64,000 bases of DNA, from the NCBI GenBank assembly GCA_030403585.1, contig JAUEPE010000016.1:62001-126000 (forward strand), given 5' to 3'. The notes under the pieces were generated by a model that saw nothing but the letters and a program-made list of their open reading frames with translations, was not told the origin of the DNA and searched no databases. Within the stretch, counting starts at the first letter, position 1; each line of letters begins with the position of its first letter. The position numbers and the translations under genes are program-made. This DNA is from Frankia sp. RB7. Lineage in GTDB: Bacteria; Pseudomonadota; Alphaproteobacteria; Rhizobiales; Xanthobacteraceae. This document shows positions 45,290 through 53,562 of the stretch, piece after piece.

Positions 45290-46908
45290 CCCTTTGCGAA
45301 CTGACGGTAGTCGGGCTCGCGGTGGAACCAGAATTCGTAACCTGAGATAGCCTTCTGCATGGCGACGTCGTGGATCGGCTGGTTGAGCGGGATCACGGGA
45401 ACCTCGCTCATGCAGAGTGCGACGAAATCCTTCACGGCTTTCTCGTACTCGGCGGCGTCCGTGGTGAAGCGTGCCCTGTCGATCAGGGCGTCCATCGCCT
45501 TGTTCTGGTAGGAGGAGATGTTGAAGATCGAATTGTTGCCGTGGAAATTCCAGTAGAAATAATACTCGGGGTAATCGAGCCAGCCGCTGAAGCGGTTGAG
45601 CGCGAGCGGCAGCTCCTTCTTGTTCAGCGTCGTGCGCCAGTTGGCGCCAGGAATCTTTTCGATCGACGCCTTGATGCCGATCTTGGCGAGACTTTCCTGG
45701 ATCAGGATGGCGGTAGGCTCGCCGACGGTCGCAGTGCCGGTGTCGAGCGACAAAGTCGTCTCCAGGCCGGACTCGAACCCAGCCTCCTTCATCAACGTCT
45801 TGGCTTTGTCGAGATCGGTGACATAGGGAGACGGTTGTGGCCACACCGGCTTTGAGACATCCGCCGTCCCGCCATACATCGGAACCGCGCGCCCGAAGAA
45901 CGCACTGCTCTGGATTTGCTCATAGGGCATCGCCCAGGCGATGGCTTGGCGAAGCTTGACGTTGTCGAACGGCGGCCTTGCCGTGTTCAGCGCGACGTAC
46001 CAGAGCGCGTTGGGGATCGGAACGCCGGAAACCTTGACCTTGCCCTCCTTGATGATCTGCTCGAAATCGCGTGGCGCAAAACCGCTCGACAAATCCGCAT
46101 CGCCCCGCTCCAGCATCGCACGCCGCGTGCCGGCGGAAGGGACGTCGCGCGCGATCACGCGCTTCACTTTCGGCAACGGCCCGCTCTTCCAGTCGTCGAA
46201 CCGCGCCAGCACAGTCTCGCTGCCGGGCTTCCAGCTCTCGATTTTGTAGGCGCCACCGCCGGCTTCGTTGCTCTTCAGCCAGGCCAGCGCCCAGGGATCT
46301 TCCGCTGTCGCGTTCTTCCTGGCGAGATCGGAGTTGATGACGAAGGGCACGACGACCGCGACGTTGAACAGCAGCATCTTGTCTTTTCGCACATAGTTGA
46401 TGCGGAAAGTGTGGTCGTCCACGACCACGAACTGTTCGGGCTTTTCCAGCGATCCCGCCGACATCTGGAAGGTCGGAAAGCCGCCGACCTTGACTGCGCG
46501 GTCGAACGACCATTTGACGTCCTTGGCCGTGACCGGCGCGCCGTCATGGAATTTCGCCTCCGTGCGCAGCTTGAAGGTGCAGGACATGCCGTCGGCGGCG
46601 ACTTCCCAGCTCTCCGCGAGTTCGGGCGCAAGTTTCTCGCGGTCATACGACACCGTCCCGTCGGGCAGAGTCTTCGACGCATAGGTCAACAGCCGGTCGT
46701 AGCAATTCCAGGACAGGCCGTTCACGGTCTGGTTCGAACCGACGCCCTGCATGTCCAGCGAATTCGGCCCGAGCTCCTGCACCACCAGCAGCGTCTCCGT
46801 GCGCCCTTGCGCCGACGCGAAGTGCGGCGCGACGACCGTCATTCCGGCCATGCCCAGGCCGCCGAGCACCACGTTGCGGCGGCTCATGTCGAAAGGTGAT
46901 GCGCTCAT
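45286..46908 (-). CDS. ABC transporter solute-binding protein, family 5 (peptide type), Tat-exported
   Basis: A 540-residue periplasmic receptor. A twin-arginine signal (DMSRRNVVLGGLGMAGMTVVAPHFASAQ) is followed by the SBP family 5 pattern: YDRLLTYA, LAPELAESWEVAADGMSCTFKLR, KFHDGAPVTAKDVKWSFDRA and ALNTARPPFDNVKLRQAIAWAM. These bind peptides, opines or nickel; here the neighbouring dihydropyrimidinase gene, 96 bases upstream, suggests a ureide or hydantoin-like ligand, which is only inference. No permease or ATPase is adjacent. Confidence 0.9.
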   Translation of the reverse strand: MSASPFDMSRRNVVLGGLGMAGMTVVAPHFASAQGRTETLLVVQELGPNSLDMQGVGSNQTVNGLSWNCYDRLLTYASKTLPDGTVSYDREKLAPELAESWEVAADGMSCTFKLRTEAKFHDGAPVTAKDVKWSFDRAVKVGGFPTFQMSAGSLEKPEQFVVVDDHTFRINYVRKDKMLLFNVAVVVPFVINSDLARKNATAEDPWALAWLKSNEAGGGAYKIESWKPGSETVLARFDDWKSGPLPKVKRVIARDVPSAGTRRAMLERGDADLSSGFAPRDFEQIIKEGKVKVSGVPIPNALWYVALNTARPPFDNVKLRQAIAWAMPYEQIQSSAFFGRAVPMYGGTADVSKPVWPQPSPYVTDLDKAKTLMKEAGFESGLETTLSLDTGTATVGEPTAILIQESLAKIGIKASIEKIPGANWRTTLNKKELPLALNRFSGWLDYPEYYFYWNFHGNNSIFNISSYQNKAMDALIDRARFTTDAAEYEKAVKDFVALCMSEVPVIPLNQPIHDVAMQKAISGYEFWFHREPDYRQFAKG

Positions 46909-47004
46909 CGGTGCCTCTTTTGCGAGAAATCTGCGTCATAAAGAGGCAAGGCGCATGCCATCAGCAGCGCTTCATGGCGTCGCGTCCCGCGGGGGATTGC
47001 GTTC

Positions 47005-48459
47005 CTAGGGCGTAACCGCGCCCCGGCTGACGGCGCGCGGGGCGGTCAGATCTTTCCAGGTGGAATTGGCGACATGCACCGGTGAGAAGGCCGGCCGCTC
47101 GACATAATGTCCGTCGCCCGCCTCGGCACGCAGGTCGCCATCTTTCCACACGATGCGACCGCGCGAGAGCGTGGCGGCGGGCCCGCCGGTGCAGGCAAAG
47201 CCTTCGAACACATTGTAGTCGATCCGGCTCATCTGCCGCTTCGCGCTGATCGTCTTCGTCGCCTTGGGATCCCACACCACGATATCGGCATCCGAGCCGA
47301 CGGCGACCGCGCCCTTGCCCGGATAGATGTTGAGGATGCGGGCGATATTCGCCGAAGTCACCGCGACGAACTCTTCCTTCGTCAGCCGCCCCGTGACGAC
47401 GCCCGCGGTCCATAGCAACGCGAGGCGATCTTCCAGGCCGCCGGTGCCGTTCGGGATCTTCCTGAAGTCGTCGAGGCCAAATCGCTTCTGCTCGGTGGTG
47501 AAGGCACAATGGTCGGTCGCGACCACCTGGAGTGAGCCGGATTGCAGGCCTGCCCACAGACTATCCTGATGCGACTTGTTGCGGAACGGCGGCGACATCA
47601 CGCGTTGCGCGGAATGATCCCAGTCCCTGTTCTGATATTCACGCTCGTCGAGCAGTAGATGCTGGATCAGCGGCTCGCCATAGACGCGTTTTCCCGCGGC
47701 CCGCGCCCGCGCGATCGCCTCATGCGCCTCGCGGCAGCTGGTGTGCACGATATAGACCGGCGTGCCGGTCATATCAGCGATCATGATGGCGCGGTTGGTG
47801 GCTTCGCCCTCGACCTCCGGCGGCCGTGAATAGGCGTGGCCCTCGGGGCCGGTGACGCCGCGCGCGATCAGCGCCTCCTGCATCAGGGCGACGACGTCGC
47901 CGTTCTCCGCATGAACGACGGGCATCGCGCCGAGATGGGCGCAGCGCGCGAACGAGTTGTAGAGCTCGTCGTCGTTCACCATCAACGCGCCCTTGTAGGC
48001 CATGAAATGCTTGAAGGTGTTGATGCCGTAGGTTTTGACCACGGTTTCCATCTCGTCATAGATCTGCTTCGACCACGACGTCACCGCCATGTGGAAGCCG
48101 TAGTCGGTCGCCGCCTTCTCGGATTTGTGGCGCCATTCCTGGTAGGCCGCGAGCATCGACTGGCCGGGATCGGGCAGGCAGAAATCCACCACCATGGTGG
48201 TGCCGCCGGTCAGCGCCGCCTTGGTGCCGGATTCGAAATCGTCGGCGGTGACCGTGCCCATGAACGGCATTTCGAGATGGGTGTGTGGATCGATGCCACC
48301 CGGAATGACATAGGCGCCGCCGGCATCGATGATCTCCGCTCCGGTCGGCGCCGCGATCGCTGCGCCGACCGCGACGATGGTGTCGTCCTTGATCAGCACG
48401 TCCGCGCGGCGCGAATGATCATGATTGACGACGGTGCCGCCGCGGATGAGGAGGGACAT
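47005..48459 (-). CDS. hydA: dihydropyrimidinase / D-hydantoinase
   Basis: A 484-residue cyclic amidohydrolase that opens dihydropyrimidine or 5-substituted hydantoin rings. Binuclear metal ligands are visible: GIDPHTHLEMPF (two His), the carboxylated Lys in FMAYKGALM, His in VVHAENGD, His in VYIVHTSCREA, and Asp in VATDHCAF. Length and motifs fit the HydA family. The start at 48459 follows GGAG. Likely co-transcribed with the downstream peptide-type binding protein. No carbamoylase gene is seen, so pathway completion must occur elsewhere. Confidence 0.93.
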   Translation of the reverse strand: MSLLIRGGTVVNHDHSRRADVLIKDDTIVAVGAAIAAPTGAEIIDAGGAYVIPGGIDPHTHLEMPFMGTVTADDFESGTKAALTGGTTMVVDFCLPDPGQSMLAAYQEWRHKSEKAATDYGFHMAVTSWSKQIYDEMETVVKTYGINTFKHFMAYKGALMVNDDELYNSFARCAHLGAMPVVHAENGDVVALMQEALIARGVTGPEGHAYSRPPEVEGEATNRAIMIADMTGTPVYIVHTSCREAHEAIARARAAGKRVYGEPLIQHLLLDEREYQNRDWDHSAQRVMSPPFRNKSHQDSLWAGLQSGSLQVVATDHCAFTTEQKRFGLDDFRKIPNGTGGLEDRLALLWTAGVVTGRLTKEEFVAVTSANIARILNIYPGKGAVAVGSDADIVVWDPKATKTISAKRQMSRIDYNVFEGFACTGGPAATLSRGRIVWKDGDLRAEAGDGHYVERPAFSPVHVANSTWKDLTAPRAVSRGAVTP

Positions 48460-48573
48460 GGGAACTCCGGGAAGAGCAGGGAGGACGGGACGCGGCGAAA
48501 GCTAAGCGGGTCGGCTGCGATGCGACAGACGAAATTTTAGTCAGCCGCCGGCTTCGCTGCGTATTCTCGGCCG

Positions 48574-49182
48574 CTACGCCGCCTGCGCAACTAGCCCGTC
48601 GATCATCGCGCGTACGAGGCTCGCGATCTCCTTGCGCAGCGCCGGCAGGGGAACTGCCACCAGCCTTTGCTCAAGTCCCAGTGCCACCATACCATGCACG
48701 GCCGAGAACAGGCTGCGTGCGGTGATGCCGAGCTCCTCCGCATCTCGCTTCGGCAACAGCGCAGCGAGCGGCTGGTAGATGTGGCGAAACAACTGCAACT
48801 GGTCATCGACCGACCAGTCGGGCAGGGCCTTCTCGGTCTCCATGCGGTGCTCGAACAGGGCGCGCCAGAGCTGGAGATTCTCTGCGGCGAAATCGCAATA
48901 GGCAATTGCGATGCGGACCAGCGTCTCCTTTGGCGATGGATTGCCCGCGCGCACCGCCGCGCTGAGCGCCTCGTCGAGCCGGAGCAGCGTGCGCGAGCCG
49001 ACGCGCAGGACCAGCTCGTCCACATCGGCAACGAGATTGTAGACCGCACCATTGGCGCAGCCGATCTCGCGGGCCAAATCACGGGTTTTCAGGCCGGCCA
49101 AGCCACGGGTCGCGATCATCCGCTCGGCTGACAGAATCAGGTCCGCCCGCTGTTTCTCCCGGCGTTCCAAGGCCTTAGTCAT
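48574..49182 (-). CDS. TetR-family transcriptional regulator
   Basis: A 202-residue regulator. The helix-turn-helix region (LILSAERMIATRGLAGLKTRDLAREIGCANGAVYNLVADVDELV) is residues 15-60; the C-terminal ligand/dimer domain (WHG-type) includes LWRALFEHRM and SLFSAVHGMVALGL. Divergent from the PspA-like operon; three related palindromes (49198-49270) lie between, so it probably represses that operon and itself. The ligand is unknown. Confidence 0.9.
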   Translation of the reverse strand: MTKALERREKQRADLILSAERMIATRGLAGLKTRDLAREIGCANGAVYNLVADVDELVLRVGSRTLLRLDEALSAAVRAGNPSPKETLVRIAIAYCDFAAENLQLWRALFEHRMETEKALPDWSVDDQLQLFRHIYQPLAALLPKRDAEELGITARSLFSAVHGMVALGLEQRLVAVPLPALRKEIASLVRAMIDGLVAQAA

Positions 49183-49197
49183 TCGTTAATCAAAATC

Positions 49198-49270
49198 TTG
49201 AGCGTCGCTCAAATATTTCTTGAACGATGTTCAAGATTGCTGCTACTAATCGTTTGTGAGCAACGCTCAT
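49198..49270. promoter_or_regulatory. three TetR-type operators between tetR and the PspA-like gene
   Basis: Three 15-bp palindromes: TTGAGC-GTC-GCTCAA (49198-49212), TTGAAC-GAT-GTTCAA (49220-49234) and GTGAGC-AAC-GCTCAT (49256-49270). Shared consensus TTGARC-N3-GYTCAA. The last lies just before the PspA-like ribosome-binding site. Confidence 0.7.
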
Positions 49271-49285
49271 AACAGGGAGCTGCAA

Positions 49286-49981
49286 ATGTTCAAGACCGTA
49301 GTCACACTTTTCCGCGGCAGCGTGGCGGCCGCCGGCGAGGAGTTGGAGGACCGCACGGCCCTTCTGATCCTCGACCAGCAGATGCGCGATGCGGCCGGGG
49401 CCGTCGAGCGCAGCAAGCGGACGCTGGCGCTGGCGATCGCGCAGGATCAACAGGAGGGTCGCAAGCTTGAGGCGACCGTCGCTCGCATCGCCGATCTCGA
49501 GACCCGCGCAGTCGCAGCGCTCGATGGCAGCCGTGAGGATCTCGCCAAGGAGGCGGCCGAAGCCATCGCCGGCCTCGAGGCCGACCGCGATGCAGCTCTG
49601 ACGGCGCGTGCATTGTTCGCGACCGAGATCGCCCGGCTGAAGCGGCACGTCGCAACTGCGCAGGCCCGCATCACCGAGCTCGATCGCGGCCGCCGTGTCG
49701 CCCGCGCCTCGGAAGCGGTGCGCTCGCTTCGCCGCTGCGGCATCGAAGCGGCTCGCCCTTACGAATCCACACTGCCGGAAGCGGAGAGCACCCTGAGGCG
49801 GCTGCGCGAACGGCAGCTCGAAGCCCAGGCCGCCGATGACGCGCTGGTCGAGCTCGATGCGGCCACCGGTCCGCTCGCGACCGCTGAGCGACTAGCCGAA
49901 CAGGGCTTTGGTCCCCGGCTCAAGACAACCGCTGACGATGTGCTGGCGCGGTTGAAATCCAAGCGCATGCCCACTGCCTGA
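49286..49981 (+). CDS. PspA/IM30-like coiled-coil protein
   Basis: A 231-residue, almost entirely helical protein of the phage-shock-protein A group. The start MFKTVVTLFRGSVAAAGEELEDRTALLILDQQMRDA matches the amphipathic helix and first helices of PspA, followed by long heptad-rich coiled coil to about residue 170. PspA-type proteins bind and stabilise stressed inner membrane. The ATG at 49286 follows GGGAGC. First gene of a two-gene unit with the YiaA-like protein, under probable TetR control rather than PspF. Confidence 0.85.
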   Translation: MFKTVVTLFRGSVAAAGEELEDRTALLILDQQMRDAAGAVERSKRTLALAIAQDQQEGRKLEATVARIADLETRAVAALDGSREDLAKEAAEAIAGLEADRDAALTARALFATEIARLKRHVATAQARITELDRGRRVARASEAVRSLRRCGIEAARPYESTLPEAESTLRRLRERQLEAQAADDALVELDAATGPLATAERLAEQGFGPRLKTTADDVLARLKSKRMPTA

Positions 49982-50021
49982 TCTCAAACCCAATCATCAA
50001 TCGAACCAACAGGAGACGACC

Positions 50022-50297
50022 ATGAACCAGAACGGCCAACCCCACAGCAGCGCCTGGGTGACCTTCACTTACGCGTCTTTCGCAGCCTCCGCCTTCCTCG
50101 TCGCCATCGGCATCTTCTTCCTGCCGATCGATCTCTGGATGAAGGGATATCTCACGATGGGCATTGTGATGCTGATCCAGACCTGCATCACGCTGACCAA
50201 GACGGTGCGTGACAACCATGAGAGCAGCCGGCTCGTGAACCGCATCGAGGATGCCAAGGCCGAGCGCCTGCTGATGGAAGTCTCGAAAGCCGCTTGA
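50022..50297 (+). CDS. YiaA/YiaB two-helix inner-membrane protein
   Basis: A 91-residue protein with two hydrophobic helices (WVTFTYASFAASAFLVAIGIFFL and GYLTMGIVMLIQTCITLT) joined by a short loop, the YiaAB domain, and a charged C-terminal helix (ESSRLVNRIEDAKAERLLME). The start follows AGGAGA. It is 40 bases after the PspA-like gene; YiaAB and PspA-like proteins may act together at the membrane, an inference from the pairing. Confidence 0.85.
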   Translation: MNQNGQPHSSAWVTFTYASFAASAFLVAIGIFFLPIDLWMKGYLTMGIVMLIQTCITLTKTVRDNHESSRLVNRIEDAKAERLLMEVSKAA

Positions 50298-50547
50298 GCG
50301 AGCGCGCACCAGAACGAGGCTATGTGCGAGGTGAGGCGGCGGATGCTGGAGCATTTGTCGCCTCACGACGGCTGATAGAGTGCTTGGCGCGATGATCGCC
50401 AAGCCTCATATCGCGCCTGCGAAATGCAACCGAGCCATGACGGATCGCGCGGGCGTGCGCTCTTGCGCGTCCGCGCAGGCCGGCGCACTCTGCCGAGGCG
50501 GCGCACAAAAAGAACGCCGCCAATAAAGATTGCCCGAGGAAGCATCC

Positions 50548-51609
50548 ATGGCGGTGACGCGGATCGACTGCGACATCCACCCGGCGGTTGGTGGCACGCG
50601 CACGACGCTGCTTCCTTATCTCAGCGATCACTGGAAAGAGCAGGTGGTGAGCCGCGCCATCGATGGGCTCGACCTCACCTCCTATCCGCCCAGCATGCCG
50701 TTTTCCAGTCGCTCCGATTGGCGGCCGGCCGATGGTACGAAGCCAGGCTCTGATCTGGCGATGGTGCAGAAGGGCGCCTTCGACCAATTGGGCGCGAGCC
50801 ACGCGATCCTCAATGTGCTCTACGGCGCTCAAGCCGTGTTCGATTGCTACATGGCGGCGGACTTCTGCAAGGCGATCAACGACTGGATCGCCGCCGAATG
50901 GCTCTCGCGTGACCCACGCCTGCGCGCCTCCATCGTGGTGCCGATGCAGGCGCCGGATCTCGCCATCGAAGAGATCGAGCGCCGCGCGAGCGACAATCGC
51001 TTCGTCTCCATTCTGGTGCTGGCGCAAGGCGAGACGCTGCTCGGCCGGCGGCATTTCTGGCCGGTCTATCAGCTCGCGGAGAAATACAGGCTGCCGCTCG
51101 CGATCCATGCCGGCACGCAATATCGGCAGGCACCGAGCTCGGCCGGCTGGCCGTCGCATCGCTACGAATATTACTTCGTCGAGGCACAGGCGTTTCAGGC
51201 GCAGATTCTGAGCCTGATCTACGAGGGCGTGTTCGGCAAATATCCCGATCTCAAGGTCGTGCTGATGGAGTCAGGCGTGAGCTGGCTGCCGGCCTTCATG
51301 TGGCGCGCCAACAAGACCTGGCGCGGCGTGCGCGTCGAGGTGCCCTGGGTCGAGCGCGAGCCGGCAGCAATCATCCGCGACAATTTTCGCGTCACCATGC
51401 AGCCGTTCGATGCACCGGGCGACGCCAAAAGCGTCGAGGAGATCATCGACCAGATCGGTTCCGACAAAATGTTCCTGTTCGCGTCCGATTATCCGCACTG
51501 GCAATTCGACGGTGACGATCCGATCCCGCCACATCTGCCAAAGGGCATCATCGACAAGATGTGTGTCGACAATCCGCTGGAGACGTTTCCGCGGCTGTCG
51601 ATCAATTGA
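50548..51609 (+). CDS. amidohydrolase family 2 protein (first of a paralogous pair)
   Basis: A 353-residue TIM-barrel metal hydrolase/decarboxylase (PF04909 type). It begins TRIDCDIHPAVG (one metal His plus Asp where many members have HxH), with His in PLAIHAGTQ, a His-rich stretch around SHRYEYYFVEAQ and Asp in FASDYPHWQFDGDDP. Family members decarboxylate or hydrolyse aromatic and ring-cleavage acids. The start at 50548 follows GAGGA. First gene of an operon with a second amidohydrolase and a Rieske protein. Confidence 0.88.
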   Translation: MAVTRIDCDIHPAVGGTRTTLLPYLSDHWKEQVVSRAIDGLDLTSYPPSMPFSSRSDWRPADGTKPGSDLAMVQKGAFDQLGASHAILNVLYGAQAVFDCYMAADFCKAINDWIAAEWLSRDPRLRASIVVPMQAPDLAIEEIERRASDNRFVSILVLAQGETLLGRRHFWPVYQLAEKYRLPLAIHAGTQYRQAPSSAGWPSHRYEYYFVEAQAFQAQILSLIYEGVFGKYPDLKVVLMESGVSWLPAFMWRANKTWRGVRVEVPWVEREPAAIIRDNFRVTMQPFDAPGDAKSVEEIIDQIGSDKMFLFASDYPHWQFDGDDPIPPHLPKGIIDKMCVDNPLETFPRLSIN

Positions 51610-51624
51610 GTTTTGGAGGTTCGC

Positions 51625-52737
51625 ATGAGTGAAGTCATAGACCGTCCGATGCGTGACGACGAGAAACCCGCCGCCTCACGGCTGCGTATCGTCGATTGCG
51701 ACGTACACCCGAGCCTGCATTCGCTCGACGACCTCAACGAGTTCCTGCCGAAGTGCTGGCAGCAGCATTTGAAGGAATATGGCAGCCATCTGCGCACGCC
51801 CTATCTGTTCACGACGCCCTATCCGCGGTCCGCGCCGCTGATCGCGCGGCGCGACGCCTGGCCACCGACCGGTGGTCCGCCCGGCTCGGATCTCGCCTTC
51901 ATGCAGAAGCAGCATCTCGATCCGCTCGATGTCGAGTTCGGGATCTTGCAGGTGCTCGATCTCTTCATCTTCTCGCAGCAGAGTCTCGAATTCGGCGCGG
52001 CGATCCAGCGCGCCATCAACGACTGGCAGCTGGCGTTCTGGTCGCATCGTGATCCCCGCCTGAAGGCCTCGATCCTGGTCGGGCAGGACGGCACGGATCT
52101 GGCGATCGCCGAGATCGAGCGCTGCGCCAAAATTGGCGAGTACATCCAGATCAACGTCTCGCCGCGCGCCAACGAGCCACTCGGCCGCCGCCGCTACTGG
52201 CCGATCTACGAGCGCGCGCAGGAACTCGACCTTCCGCTCGGCATTCATACGGGCGGCTATGGCGGTCACGCGCCGACCGGCGGCGGCTGGCCGTCCTATT
52301 ATGTCGAAGAGCATCATTCGAACGCGCACACCATCGCGGCGCAGCTCGCAAGCCTCGTCATCGAGGGCGTGCTCGAGCGTTTTCCGAAACTGAAGATCGT
52401 CTTCATCGAGGGCGGATTCGGCTGGGTCCCGGCAGCGGTGTGGCGGATGGACCAGCACTTCGAGCGGTTCCGCAGCGAGGTGCCGCATCTCAAGCGAAAA
52501 CCGTCGGAATATGTCCGTGAGCACTTCTGGTTCACGACGCAGCCGGTCGACGAGCCGGACGAGGCGCGGCATCTGCGCTCGCTGATCGAGTGGGTCGGCA
52601 TCGACCGTCTCTTGTTCTCGTCGGACTATCCGCACTGGGATTTCGACGATCCGCGCTTCGCCTTCAAGACGCCGCTCACCGAGGCCGAGCGGACAAAGAT
52701 TTTCAGCACCAATGCCCGTGCGGTCTACAAGTTCTGA
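51625..52737 (+). CDS. amidohydrolase family 2 protein (second of a paralogous pair)
   Basis: A 370-residue paralogue of the preceding enzyme, sharing VDCDVHPSLHS, RDPRLKASILVG, LGRRRYWPIYERAQ, PLGIHTGGYGG, EHHSNAHTIAAQLASLV and FSSDYPHWDFDDPRF. The start at 51625 is behind TTGGAGG, 15 bases after the previous stop. Two similar subunits in one operon suggest a hetero-oligomer or two consecutive reactions on related acids. Substrate unknown. Confidence 0.88.
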   Translation: MSEVIDRPMRDDEKPAASRLRIVDCDVHPSLHSLDDLNEFLPKCWQQHLKEYGSHLRTPYLFTTPYPRSAPLIARRDAWPPTGGPPGSDLAFMQKQHLDPLDVEFGILQVLDLFIFSQQSLEFGAAIQRAINDWQLAFWSHRDPRLKASILVGQDGTDLAIAEIERCAKIGEYIQINVSPRANEPLGRRRYWPIYERAQELDLPLGIHTGGYGGHAPTGGGWPSYYVEEHHSNAHTIAAQLASLVIEGVLERFPKLKIVFIEGGFGWVPAAVWRMDQHFERFRSEVPHLKRKPSEYVREHFWFTTQPVDEPDEARHLRSLIEWVGIDRLLFSSDYPHWDFDDPRFAFKTPLTEAERTKIFSTNARAVYKF

Positions 52738-52742
52738 TCAAC

Positions 52743-53156
52743 ATGGCCCGTCACATCGTCGCGTCGACTTCAGAGATCCCGCCCGGCGGCAACAAGGTCG
52801 TCGACATCGCGGGCCGCGATATCGTCGTGTTCCATGTCAACGGGGAGTTCTTTGCGCTGTTGAACCGCTGCCCGCATGAAGGCGCGCCGTTGGAGAAGGC
52901 CGCTTGCGTGGCGCGGCTGACCTCGCCCGAGCCCGGCATCTATGAGCGCTCGCGAATCGGGGAGATGCTGCGATGCCCCTGGCACGGCTGGGAATTCGAC
53001 ATGCGCAACGGCCAATCCTGGTTCGATCCGAAACGGGTCAGGATCCGGTCCTATCCGGTCGCGGTGGAACGCGGCGACGAATTGCAGAAGGGCCCGTATG
53101 TCGCCGAGACGTTTCCGGTGCATGTCGAAGACAGCTATGTGATTGTCGAGGTGTGA
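52743..53156 (+). CDS. Rieske [2Fe-2S] ferredoxin-like protein
   Basis: A 137-residue Rieske protein with ligands in CPHEGAPLE and MLRCPWHGWEFD. A 30-residue insertion between the two pairs makes the spacing longer than in common oxygenase ferredoxins. No membrane anchor. It starts 5 bases after the second amidohydrolase gene, so it is in the same operon and probably delivers electrons to an oxygenase acting on the same compound; no oxygenase gene is in the window. Confidence 0.9.
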   Translation: MARHIVASTSEIPPGGNKVVDIAGRDIVVFHVNGEFFALLNRCPHEGAPLEKAACVARLTSPEPGIYERSRIGEMLRCPWHGWEFDMRNGQSWFDPKRVRIRSYPVAVERGDELQKGPYVAETFPVHVEDSYVIVEV

Positions 53157-53230
53157 GATCGCGCATTGCCGATTGAGATTCGACTGCAAGTGCGATATGG
53201 CTCTCGCGCTTTCAGAGGCGGAGACGAGTT

Positions 53231-53437
53231 TTGTCGAAACAATCCCTGCGTGAGGAGGCCGAGCGCCTGATCCGCGAATCGATGGAAAAGAAGGCCATCG
53301 TCGTCAAGCAGGGCTCGACCCGCATCGAGGCCGTCTGCGGCAAGTGCGGCGCGCCAAACCGGGTTCAGGCGGAAAAAGGCCAGAGCCGCGTCAAGTTCGC
53401 CTGCAAGAATTGCGGGCACCAGCAAGAGACGCTGTAG
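53231..53437 (+). CDS. small zinc-ribbon protein
   Basis: A 68-residue protein with two CxxC knuckles (AVCGKCGAPNR and FACKNCGHQQ) that should hold one zinc, after a charged helical N-terminus (LREEAERLIRESMEKKAIVV). The start appears to be TTG at 53231 behind GGAGACGAG; no ATG is in frame. Possible nucleic-acid or protein adaptor. It follows the Rieske gene by 74 bases and may be a separate unit. Confidence 0.65.
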   Translation: MSKQSLREEAERLIRESMEKKAIVVKQGSTRIEAVCGKCGAPNRVQAEKGQSRVKFACKNCGHQQETL

Positions 53438-53562
53438 ATCGAGCCCGGATGTTTTCGTTTGGCTCGCCGGGCTGGCCCCCCGCAAGTCTTCGGACATTTG
53501 ACGCGTTTCGCGATCGACGATAACCTGCAACCTTTGGTCGTGTCGAGAGCGGGGGCTCGGAT

